From contig OZ218962.1 in assembly GCA_965112735.1 (NCBI GenBank), positions 744,001 through 808,000 of the forward strand: a stretch of 64,000 nt of DNA, given 5' to 3'. The translations under genes were made by a program, and so were the position numbers. Under the pieces are notes generated by a model. That model had not been told where the DNA came from and searched no databases. It saw only the letters and a list, made by a program, of their open reading frames with translations. Source of the DNA: Phaeosaccion multiseriatum (Eukaryota > Ochrophyta, other classes). Below are positions 12,427 to 27,635 of this stretch, piece after piece; the first letter of the stretch is position 1; each line of letters begins with the position of its first letter.

Positions 12427-13019
12427 TCGATGGTGCCCACTCGTAGCGATGGTGCCCACTCGTAGCGATGGTGACCACTCGTAGCGATGGTGACCACTCG
12501 TAGCGATGGTGACCACTCGTAGCGATGGTGACCACTCGTAGCGATGGTGACCACTCGTAGCGATGGTGACCACTCGTAGCGATGGTGACCACTCGTAGCG
12601 ATGGTGACCACTCGTAGCGATGGTGCCCACTCGTAGCGATGGTGACCACTCGTAGCGATGGTGACCACTCGTAGCGATGGTGACCACTCGTAGCGATGGT
12701 GCCCACTCGTAGCGATGGTGACCACTCGTAGCGATGGTGACCACTCGTAGCGATGGTGACCACTCGTAGCGATGGTGACCACTCGTAGCGATGGTGACCA
12801 CTCGTAGCGATGGTGACCACTCGTAGCGATGGTGACCACTCGTAGCGATGGTGCCCACTCGTAGCGATGGTGACCACTCGTAGCGATGGTGACCACTCGT
12901 AGCGATGGTGACCACTCGTAGCGATGGTGACCACTCGTAGCGATGGTGCCCACTCGTAGCGATGGTGCCCACTCGTAGCGATGGTGACCACTCGTAGCGA
13001 TGGTGCCCACTCGTAGCGA
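12427..13019. repeat. 19-bp tandem satellite, about 31 copies
   Basis: The unit GATGGTGACCACTCGTAGC repeats without length change for about 590 bp. The main variant replaces GTGACC with GTGCCC in a minority of units, irregularly distributed. Because 19 is not a multiple of 3, all frames read as long repetitive ORFs on the minus strand, which are artefacts. The array ends 45 bp beyond the stop codon of the EF-hand-like gene. Confidence 0.97.
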
Positions 13020-13064
13020 GAGGTGGGGGGGCTTATCTTGACGAGAGGGCCAGAGAGCCCCCCC

Positions 13065-16443
<3,379 letters not shown>

Positions 16444-16670
16444 GCATGGCCAAGCACGCGGCCTTGAGTGGGGCCTGCACATCTCGAACTGACCGTACGC
16501 CGCGAACGGCACCAGCCCCTGCCCTTGATCCGCGCAAAGCTGCTGCCCCGCTTGTGCTCCTCCTCCTCCTCCTCGTCGTTGTCGTCGTCGTCCTGCTGCT
16601 CTGCTACTGCTGCTGCCGCTACTGCTGCTGCTGCTCGTGGTGGTGGTGGTGCTGTATCAACCCCCTTGGG
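16444..16670 (-). pseudogene. Decayed, truncated copy of the helical-repeat gene 3' end
   Basis: Read on the minus strand, this matches the end of the gene at 4744-8142. [10 protein letters not shown] corresponds to LVPLVAHAQF. After a deletion of about 22 nt that shifts the frame, [14 protein letters not shown] corresponds to [14 protein letters not shown]. Similarity extends upstream through the GGA-rich stretch to the VDTAPPPP / VGGTAPPG segment. The stop codon is not conserved, and no other exon of the parent gene was seen nearby. It looks like a partial, inverted duplication that is no longer coding. Confidence 0.65.
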
Positions 16671-17559
16671 ATTTGTGCTGTATCCAGAGAGGAGCAAAAG
16701 CAAAAAGCAAAGACCCGACGGACCACCCCCGACGATTCTCTCTCTCTCTCCTCCCACTCTACGGCTCTCCCCTTCCTCCTCCTCGACGTTCTCTCGCTCT
16801 GACTTGTCGTCGTTCTCTCTCTTCACAGCTCGCCTACCGTTCGATACCGTGAATGACCACCAGAAGGGCAGTGGCTCCTTGTTTGTTCTAAAGTCAATCA
16901 CTTCACTGTCGCTCTGCCCGCCCAGCGACATGATTTCTCTCGCACCAAACTGATCAATCATCTCCTCACACCTCACCCCTCTCGCTGTCACCGACGCTCC
17001 TGACTGCGAAAGCTCATTCCCAACCCCCCCCCCACCCCCTTTCCCCTGAGGAGGACGCGGATGAAGAGCCGTGATGCCGTTCATTTCGGGGCACAGTTAC
17101 GTCATGTAGACACAAGTCGGTCAGGTCTGGCAAGGGTAACATCGAGAACATAACAGTCGTTCTCTTCAAGTGCCCTTGGGTATGGCCCAAAGGTAACATC
17201 AAGAACAGACAGTCGTTCTCTTCAACTACCCTTGGGTATGGCCATAACCAGCAGGTCTGTGCTCCTTCCGGCCTCCCTTTGTCAGGGACACATGTCCACA
17301 TGTACTACATGTATGATATGTCCACATGTACTACATGTATGGCGTGCAGAGGCTCTTCTTGGGCCCAAGAAAGGACCCCAACGTGAGGTACGTCATCCTC
17401 GGTCCCCTGCTCCTGCCCCTCATCTTCCACCCTCCGAGAGAGACATAAGAGAGAGGGAGGGAGGGAGGAAGGGAGGGTCTCCTCCTTTTCCTTCCCCTCC
17501 CCCCGCCTTCAGCCCGTCCCTACAGCTCGATCATGGCCTGTTGGTTGTACAGTCCTTTC
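16671..17559. other. Intergenic with two local tandem duplications
   Basis: A 55-57-bp unit is tandemly duplicated at about 17131-17242 (both copies contain CAGTCGTTCTCTTCAA and CCCTTGGGTATGGCC). A 27-bp unit is duplicated at about 17287-17341 (TATGTCCACATGTACTACATG). An open frame runs on the minus strand from 17084 but has poor coding character. The 3' UTR of the GDPD-like gene should be here. Confidence 0.6.
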
Positions 17560-20414
17560 CTATAGCTCGTTCTTGGCCTTGTTGGTTGCGCACTTGCCGT
17601 GGTGAAAGAGACCGTATATGAGGTTCTTGACAGCAACCGGTTTGTCAGACACCACGGCGTCCACCCCCGCCTGCGCCGCCACCACCAGCTGGGCCTCCTC
17701 GTCCACCACCCAGGCAATCACCTGTAACGGTGCGTTAACGGCGTGTGTAACGGCGCATTAACGGTGTGTGTAACGGTGTGGGTGTTGAGTTAGGAATGGC
17801 GACCGGGTTGGGGCAACATCATGTTAGCGAAAAGAAAAGGGGGAAGTGTCGCCTACGGTGCGTCTCACAGAAGGGGAGAGAGAGGTGGAGGGGGAAAGAG
17901 GGAGAGCGAGAGAGGGAGAGTGATGGGGGGACTGAGAGAAGAGAGAGAGAGAGGAAGGGAGGGAGGGAGAGAGAGCCATACAAGCACACTCACACACACA
18001 CACACCACCACCACCACCTACATCCGCACACGTATCACACACACATGTACATACAAACACACACACACACCTTCTTCCCTTTCCGTCGCATGGCATCAAC
18101 GTAGCCTTTGCCTCCCTCCCCCGCCAGCATATCAATCTGAGGCATACTCCCCCCCACCCCCTGGAACTGAGACGTGCTCCCGCCGGCCCCAAGGAAGCCG
18201 CGCATCATGTCCGTGGGCCCCAGCATATGCCGCGCCCCTCCCTCCGCCCCCTCTGCGCCCCCCTGGTCAGCAGTTGGATTAGCAGCGGCAGTAGTGGCGG
18301 CAGCGGTGGTGGTGGAGGTGGTGGTGCTGTGGTTGGGGCGCCGGATGCCCACAAAGACCTGAACGTCGTCGGACAACTTCCTTGCGTAACCCATCAGAGT
18401 CTGCCCCCCGCCCGTCTGACCCTGACCCGGACCCTCACTCTGAGCGGCGTCTTCTCTGAACACGAACGCTATTCTCTGTCCCATCGAAGTTGCTCGTGCC
18501 GCTTTCCAAACGGCGTCGATGCTCTCTTTGCACAGAGCAGCTCCTTTCAATTCCACGGTGAGCTCTAATTGCGGCACATGTGGGCATTCAATTATTGTTG
18601 TTTTGTTGTTGTTTTTTTGGTTTTTTTTTTGCGGAGCACAGAATCAAAGGAGGGAGGAGAAAGAGGAGACGGAGAGGGTCAATGAGTAGCGAGAGCAAGA
18701 GATGGTGAGAGAAGAGGGTCATTGAGTAATGCGAGTAAGAGATGGAGAGAGAAGAGGGTCATTGAGTAATGCGAGTAAGAGATGGAGAGAGGAGAGGGTC
18801 GTTGAGTAATGCGAGTAAGAGATGGAGAGAGGAGAGGGTCATTGAGTAATGCGAGTAAGAGATGGAGAGAGAAGAGGGTCATTGAGTAATGCGAGTAAGA
18901 GATGGAGAGAGGAGAGGGTCATTGAGTAATGCGAGTAAGAGATGGAGAGAGGAGAGGGTCGTTGAGTAATGCGAGTAAGAGATGGAGAGAGAAGAGGGTC
19001 ATTGAGTAATGCGAGTAAGAGATGGAGAGAGGAGAGGGTCGTTGAGTAATGCGAGTAAGAGATGGAGAGAGGAGAGGGTCATTGAGTAATGCGAGTAAGA
19101 GATGGAGAGAGGAGAGGGTCATTGAGTAATGCGAGTAAGAGATGGAGAGAGAAGAGGGTCATTGAGTAATGCGAGTAAGAGATGGAGAGAGGAGAGGGTC
19201 ATTGAGTAATGCGAGTAAGAGATGGAGAGAGGAGAGGGTCATTGAGTAATGCGAGTAAGAGATGGAGAGAGAAGAGGGTCATTGAGTAATGCGAGTAAGA
19301 GATGGAGAGAGAAGAGGGTCATTGAGTAATGCGAGTAAGAGATGGAGAGAGGAGAGGGTCGTTGAGTAATGCGAGTAAGAGATGGAGAGAGGAGAGGGTC
19401 GTTGAGTAATGCGAGTAAGAGATGGAGAGAGGAGAGGGTCATTGAGTAATGCGAGTAAGAGATGGAGAGAGGAGAGGGTCATTGAGTAATGCGAGTAAGA
19501 GATGGAGAGAGGAGAGGGTCATTGAGTAATGCGAGTAAGAGATGGAGAGAGAAGAGGGTCATTGAGTAATGCGAGTAAGAGATGGAGAGAGGAGAGGGTC
19601 GTTGAGTAATGCGAGTAAGAGATGGAGAGAGGAGAGGGTCGTTGAGTAATGCGAGTAAGAGATGGAGAGAGGAGAGGGTCATTGAGTAATGCGAGTAAGA
19701 GATGGAGAGAGGAGAGGGTCATTGAGTAATGCGAGTAAGAGATGGAGAGAGGAGAGGGTCATTGAGTAATGCGAGTAAGAGATGGAGAGAGGAGAGGGTC
19801 GTTGAGTAATGCGAGTAAGAGATGGAGAGAGGAGAGGGAGCGGGTCGGGGCGGGGCTGCACCAAAGAAAGCACTTTACAAGCCGAGTCGTCGGAGGAGGG
19901 AAAAGGGGGAGGGCCTGGTAAGGCAATAAAACGCAGGGCCTCTGACGGCACACAGCAACTGTCGGGTAAGGCCCTTAAGAGGGGGCGAGAGACAGAACGG
20001 ATGAGAAGGAACGAACGAACGAACGAATGGGGAGTACACCGAGAAGGAAGGAACGACTACGTTCTCTAACCTGGAAGCTTCTTGAGCCCCCCCTGGGCGG
20101 ACGAGCAACGGTACAATGACATCGCCACAAGAAAATCCTCCACGGTGGGAAAGGGGAAGGCTGTCGGCGACCAGCAGCCAGACGCAACACAAGACACAGA
20201 AAAGGGGGGTTGGTGGGAGGATCCCGGCAAGGAGAGCGGGGTGAGGCAAGAGGTTGTCAGATCGCGAGATAATACCAGACACACTGATTGACTGACGGAC
20301 ACACATACACACAGGTACACAGACACACGTCCAGCCAAAGTCAATGAATGAACGCAGCATAGCAGCAGCATATGAGCCAGCCATACAGAAAGTGGTCCAG
20401 TGAACGCGCACACT

Positions 20415-20471
<57 letters not shown>

Positions 20472-21624
20472 CGCGCTCGTTTCCTTCCCTCTCACCTGCC
20501 GTTTCGCTGTCACTCAGCCAGAACTTGCGCCGCACGGCCGCTTCGAAGTCTTCCCTGTCCATCCCTCTCAACACCTCCAAAGCTGCCGTCGAGTCCCCCC
20601 CCTCCACTGCCGCAGCCGCTGCTTGGGCGAGTTGCGCCTGCTGAGAAGTTTCTCGGCGGCCAGGAACTGCTCCCCAGGAGTCGCCTTTGGTCTTGAGGGC
20701 CTGAGCCATAGCGAGGGGGTGCCCCACCAACAGGGTTCCGTCCTTCAGTTTCACGATATCCACGTCCAATCTGTGCGGATGGGAAGGGGCGGGTGGATGG
20801 TGGGGTGGGGTTCGGTGGGTGTTCATTCGGGGCGGGGAGTGGGGGACGTGGTGGTGATACCTACTGACACCTCCTTGTCTGTCTTAAGCACCCGATACCT
20901 GCAGATGCCTCCTTCCCTAAGTTTCTGGAGGGCGCTGATTGACCCCGCGTTGACGTGTTGTTGCCTGGCGCTCCCTCCAAATTTGATCTTGCGGAGCTTT
21001 GGGGCTCCTCTGCCGTGGTGCGACATCACTGTATTCAGTATTTTGGCGTTTTGGCGTCAAGAGAGAGCAAGTGTAACCGAGCAGGAGAGGGGCGGCGCAA
21101 GGGACGAAAGGGGGAGAACAGGAGATGACATGGATGTGGTTACGTACTTCTCTTACGAGCCAGGATTGATTGCATTCCTCCAGCGTCCTGTATCCATCAT
21201 CCAGCAGCTTCGCTTGTTCTTCATTGTTTTTCATTCCTCCTAAACTCCTTTCCTTACCTTCTATTCTCTTGAGGGCGGCACAGGGAACTTCCTCCGGGCG
21301 CAGCGCAAACATGTTGAGTTTGTTGTGTCTGTGCACGGCCCACTCCACAGACTTGGCCACCACGATCAAGAGCACCACAATCACCATGGCCTTTCCCATT
21401 TCCGTGAGGCCTCCCTCACCAGGTGAAGGAGAGGAGTCCGAAGAGGACGACCTGGAACGCGAGGCTGCTCCTCTACTTCCCGACGCCTCGTCCAGTCTCC
21501 TCCTTCTCCTCCCTCTATGCTCCTGCTGCGGCTCATCGCGTCGGTCGCGCTGCCTCCAGTTGTCCGCGTCCTGCTGATCATCCACCCATTCACTCGTAGA
21601 GAACGTTCGCCGTCCTTGACTCAT
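17560..21624 (-). CDS. Membrane-anchored GDPD-like (glycerophosphodiester phosphodiesterase fold) protein, 543 aa
   Basis: Six exons, 21144-21624, 20899-21028, 20496-20770, 20071-20160, 18071-18564 and 17560-17721, join in phase to 544 codons. After a basic/Ser-rich N-terminus comes one membrane helix, MVIVVLLIVVAKSVEWAV. The TIM-barrel pattern follows: LMSHHGRGAP, SISALQKLREGG, RLDVDIVKLKDGTLLVGHP, PTVEDFLVAM, ELTVELKG and the diagnostic C-terminal AWVVDEE...AGVDAVVSDKP. GDPD enzymes hydrolyse glycerophosphodiesters using HRG, ExD and HD motifs. Here these positions read HHG, RLD and HP, so activity is doubtful; LLVGH recalls the fungal AIM6-like branch from memory. A large insertion separates the last two strands. 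The intron after exon 4 (about 1.5 kb) carries a 40-bp minisatellite. It is head-to-head with the BART gene, 166 bp away. Confidence 0.8.
18680..19838. repeat. 40-bp minisatellite, about 29 copies, intronic
   Basis: The unit ATTGAGTAATGCGAGTAAGA plus 20 bp of GA-rich sequence repeats with only A/G changes at two positions. The block 19321-19500 is identical to 19561-19740, indicating a 240-bp (six-unit) higher-order period. It lies wholly within the longest intron of the GDPD-like gene. The small minus-strand ORFs across it are artefacts. Confidence 0.97.
20421..20470. repeat. (CA)n microsatellite in the third intron of the GDPD-like gene
   Basis: A pure CA run about 50 bp long lies within the intron following exon 3, 25 bp downstream of its donor on the minus strand. 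Confidence 0.95.
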
Positions 21625-21790
21625 CGCCGCGGCACACAGAGAGAGAGAGAGGAAAGGTTGTTGAGCGAGGAGAGAAGAAGGAGGAGGTAATGAGATGGCG
21701 GCCGGCCGGGGGGGGCTGTCACAGATGGCGTTTGATGGCACTGGATGGTGACAGTTTCAACAATCTCGGGCTCTACCCACAAGAGTAACT
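21625..21790. promoter_or_regulatory. Shared 166-bp divergent promoter region
   Basis: It separates the ATGs at 21624 (-) and 21791 (+). It contains a short (GA)n run, GAGATGGCGGCCGG at about 21691 and ACAGATGGCG at about 21721. No TATA box was seen. Confidence 0.5.
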
Positions 21791-23378
<1,588 letters not shown>

Positions 23379-24178
23379 TCAAGTGATGTGAAGCGAGTCG
23401 GGCCACACATACACGCTCAATGATGGGTGGGTGGGTGATGGGGAGCCAGTCAATCCCCACCCCACACAGGCCTCAAGAACTTGCTCTGGATCGATGTGGT
23501 CCTGGTGCTGGTCCTGAGAGCTGCCTCGATCTGGTGTGGACGCCGATCCAGACGGGATGGTAGTAGATGGACTGCAGGGACGTCTTCTGGCTTCGTCGGA
23601 AGGAGTATGGGCTGTGCTTGAGGTGGAGAGGGGCAAGCAGCATCATCGAGGTGAGCGCGGCTGTGCGCGTGCGCTTGGGCTCTTGTGACGAGACTCCGTT
23701 GTGGAGCTTTCCTTTGGCTGTCTATCGGTGCTGGCCGGGGTAGTCGCCACGGGGACGGGGAGGGAGGGAGGGAGGGAAGGAGGGAAGGAGGGAGGGAGGG
23801 AGGGAGGGAGGGAGGGAGGAAGGCAGGGAGGGAGGGAGGAAGGGACTAAGAGGAGAGAGGAGCAGTTGTGGACGGTGCGTAGTGAGATGTAGTGAGAGGA
23901 GGAACGGACAAGAGGCAGATTATGGAGGGAATGGGTGGCAAAAGCAGCACCGGTACCAGCAGCACAGCACAGCTGGAGCGAGGCCGGCCTTGGCCGACAG
24001 GTAATTTTCATACAAACAATTCCTCGGCAACATACACACCCACCACTCCAAAAGGGAAGCTAGCAACTATCCTAGACTACGTCCCCATATTGAGGGGTAT
24101 ATTAGAGCTTATGAGCTCGGAGTACGGTAATTGTGGCAAGCATAGGCGCCCTCTCTGCCCACACCGCACAACCCACTC

Positions 24179-24227
<49 letters not shown>

Positions 24228-24583
24228 GCTTCGAGCGTGGAACGTCTACGCCGAACCCCACACCTTGTCTGAGGACAGCAGGAGATCCATGCTCTTTCCT
24301 TCCCCTCCCTCCCCCTCCGCGTTTGAATGCTTTGGTCGACTACTCTGCTGGTGCTGCTGCTGCTGCTGCTGCCGCGTCCCTCCTCCTTGACTCTGCTGGC
24401 TACTCCTCCTGGATAACGAGGAGCTGCCCCCCGTCTCTCCTCCTCCACCGCCGCCGCTGCTGCTGCTGCTGCTGCTCGCCCCCTTGCTTCCCTTCCTACT
24501 TCTCGTACTGCTAACCCTCCGCTGCTCTCTACTACTGCTATTGTTCCTACTGCCACTGCTTCCCGCCGTCCCTTCACGAGGCG
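23379..24583. other. Intergenic between convergent genes
   Basis: This follows the BART stop and precedes the end of the His-rich gene. It holds a (GGGA)n tract (23758-23845) and a (CT)n tract (about 24181-24222). The rest has open frames of low quality on both strands (for example 23892-24272 +). No gene could be supported. Confidence 0.5.
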
Positions 24584-27268
24584 TCAGACTCCTCCCCCCC
24601 CCCCCCCTCCTCCTCCTCCTCCTCCTCCTCCTCCTTCCACCTCGTCGTCCCCCCCGCCACGAGGTGTGCCACTCGCACCAGCCGTGACCTGAGCCTGAGC
24701 CTGACTCCTCCCACCGCTGCTATGCTGCCCTCCCGACGCAGAGTCCGGCCCCGCCCCGTCCACTGCCATCCCCCCCCCTGGGGAGGACGACATCATCATA
24801 TCCGCATACATGCCCCTGTAAGAGCTGTCTTGCCGGCATGACTGAGCCATTTCCTCCAGAGACACGCTGTTGCGCCGCCCCCGTCGTTGCGCTCCCAATG
24901 GCAATGCGTCCCCTCCACCGCTTGCTGCCGCTGTTGGACTCGTAGTGCCGGTTGTGGTCGTCTTGGTCGGGTTTTGGTGGTGATGGTGATGATGGTGGTG
25001 ATGGTGGCCATCGTCGCCGCTCCGATCGCTACGATCATGGTGATGGCGGTGACTGTTGTGACGATGATGATGATGATGATGATGTTGATTGTGCTGATCC
25101 TTCTCCTGATGATGGTGCTGATGCCGATGATGATGCTGCTGATGATGATGATGTTCATCGGAGCCGAGTCCTCCCAAGTCGAGCCCTCCTTCTCCTCTCC
25201 CGCTGCCCCGCCTCGCTGCTGCATTGTGGCGGAGGTTGGCGCTCGGTCTCCTTTCTCCTCCTCCCCCCCGCCTCGAGCTTGGCCGAGCCTGCGTGGCCAT
25301 CGCCGGGGCCCCTAACGCTGCGGGTATAGGGCCTCCTCCTCCTCCTGATCCTCCTCCTCCTCCTCCTCCTCCTCCTCCTCCTCCTCCTCCTCCTCCTCCT
25401 CCTCCTCCCCCATAGGTACCCAGAGCTACTGCTGCTGCTGTATCACCAACTGTTACTGTATCACCAACTGTTACTGTATCACCAACTGCTGCTGCTGCTG
25501 GGGAATGGGCCAGTCCCCTCGGGGAAGCCACTCCTCCCCCGGGGAAACCGCTACTATCACTATCGGGGACAGGACCTCGAGACACACTCAGGACCCGACG
25601 AGAATCACGCGCGCTCTCCCCTCCCGCCCCCCCTCCTCCCCCTCCCGCCCCCCCAGCTGCCGCCTGCCTGCTACTTCCACGTGGTCTTGATGGCTCCATG
25701 GAGGTGGGCGTGCTTCCCCCGCTCCCTGCCCCCCCTCCTGCCCCCACCCCACTGCCACCCCCCCTGTTGCCGCTGTTGCCGTTGCTATTGCTATTGCTGT
25801 TGCTATTGCCGCGCTCGCCCTCTCGACTGTGAGTGCCCCCTCTATGACTATTGCTGCTACCGCTCCCCCCTGTAGCTCCGTTGATGGCCAGAGGCAGGGA
25901 GTCTCGAAGGCGTGCTGCTGCCCCTTCCCCTACCCCCTCCCTACTCGAGGCCCGAAGGGAGGAGGCAGAAGAACCCATCACCAGACCCTCTACCCTGGGG
26001 GATTCCACCCCGGGAGTCGCTGCTGCCACCGGAGTAGCGGCAGAAGTAGTAGAGGCATCATAAGCGACACTTTCGCTCGGCCCTAGCTCAAGCAATTCCC
26101 CTTCCCCGTGCAACGCCCCTGACCCCCCTTCCCCGAGCGACGGAAGCTTCTTCGGTGCGTCTGCAGACACCCTCCGACGAAAGTGCGGATTGTAATTCAT
26201 GCCCCGGGGGGTCAGCTCTTGTTCGCCACTCAGCAGGAGCTCTCCCCCCTCCTCGCCCCTCTCAGGAAGCCCCCCTCCGCCGCCGCTGGCATCGCCCCTA
26301 CTCCTGGCCCTGCTGCCAGACCTGCTGCTGCTGACAGGAGAGAGAGAGCGAGGGGGCGTCATCGACTCGAGGCTTGGCAGGGCATGACCAGTCTCCTCTG
26401 CTGCTGTATCACCAACTGCTGCACCAGCAGCTGCTTCTACTCGTGCTGCTCTTGCTGCTACTCCTGCTGCTTCTGCTGCTCCAGCTGCTCCAGCTGACAA
26501 TAAGCCTGCGCCGACAGAAGCTGCAGCGCTCTCCTCCACGTATGATACCTGCACTGGCCCACCTCCTTCTCCTCCTCGTCCTTGTCCTCCTCCTACTGGA
26601 TCAGCACGTGAGGGTGCCTCTTCCGGCAGCGTCTCATGAGTAGAAGGAGGTATTGCCATGGCCCCTGTGACAGTTACTCGTCTAGCCGCTGCTGGGGATC
26701 GAGCCTCGGCGGCAGCAGCGACTGTCGCGGCCATGTCCCCTCCTGCCGAGGGAGACGGTGTGGCGGCGCTGCCCCTTCGAGCGGCGTTGAGCTTGGCCAA
26801 CAGCTCCTCCTTCTGCTTCTGCCGCCGCCGGTCCCGCTCCTCGTAGGCCTTTGGGGGGGCGGAGGAGAACAAGTAGGAGGAGGGTGGGTGATAAGGAACG
26901 ATTGAATGTTGGCCTGTTCAGGTATATGGTGCGATGGTGCTGGAGACACCATTCTCTAGAAGGACATTGCCCCCTACTCCTCCTGGCATGCAACAGGCCC
27001 TCCTCTCCCCTCCTGCTCTCAAGTTAAATCGCTTCTTCTGGAGAGTCCATGCTCTCGAAACACACACCGACTCCGTCCCGTCTTCCTCCTCCTCCTGGCA
27101 ACGAGGCCCTCCCCTCCTCCGTTGGCTCACCTTCAGTGTCTCTTTCATGTTGTCCGGCAAGTCTGCGGCATCCTTCCACTCTGTGCCATACCGGCCCGCC
27201 ACATCGGCCACAAGCTTGGCTACCTTTGAAGACGTCTGGCCCTCCCCACTTTCCACTGATGTCGCCAT
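24584..27268 (-). CDS. Low-complexity, His/Gly/Ser-rich protein with N-terminal helix, 800 aa
   Basis: Two exons (27131-27268 and 24584-26848) meet at phase 0 and give 801 codons. The first 46 residues plus the start of exon 2 form the only folded-looking part: SSKVAKLVADVAGRYGTEWK, DLPDNMKETLK, AYEERDRRRQKQKEELLAKL, a short helix followed by a charged coiled coil. The remainder is disordered and rich in Ala, Gly, Ser and Pro, with a poly-Gly run (near 25345-25405) and a His-rich block (about 24980-25160) that could bind metals. GDTVTVGDTVTVGDTAAAV (25437-25493) comes from three adjoining copies of the interspersed TATCACCAACTG motif. No family is recognised. It lies 368 bp downstream of the bromodomain gene on the same strand. 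Confidence 0.65.
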
Positions 27269-27635
27269 GATGGGGTACCGCCGAGAAGAGAGTCAAGCAC
27301 CGAGTGATCGAGGGAAGGATCCAAGGCCTCCGGAGTAGACAAGCCGATTTCTACTGCCCTACCTCAACTAAAGACGGCATGGTCCATGTGCGCATGGTCC
27401 CCTCTTCAGTCGCCTCCTAGGCGTGGGATTTGTTAGGCGTGGTGGGGGCATACGAACAAGATTTGAAACCGTAAAAAAAGAGGAGGAGCCCCCGTCGTCG
27501 GAAAATCCTCCTTCTCGTGTTTGATGATCCGTGTTTTATCTACAGCTCGTATAAAGAGAGGAGAGAAAGGTTGCAGAGCTAACTGTCGGCGAGCCCATTC
27601 CTGCATGGGCCGCGAAAAAATGGGTACCTTCACCT

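Noticed and set aside
18680-19838. CRISPR-like regular array
   Set aside because: The 40-bp units are contiguous with no unique spacers, in a spliced eukaryotic gene; it is a minisatellite.
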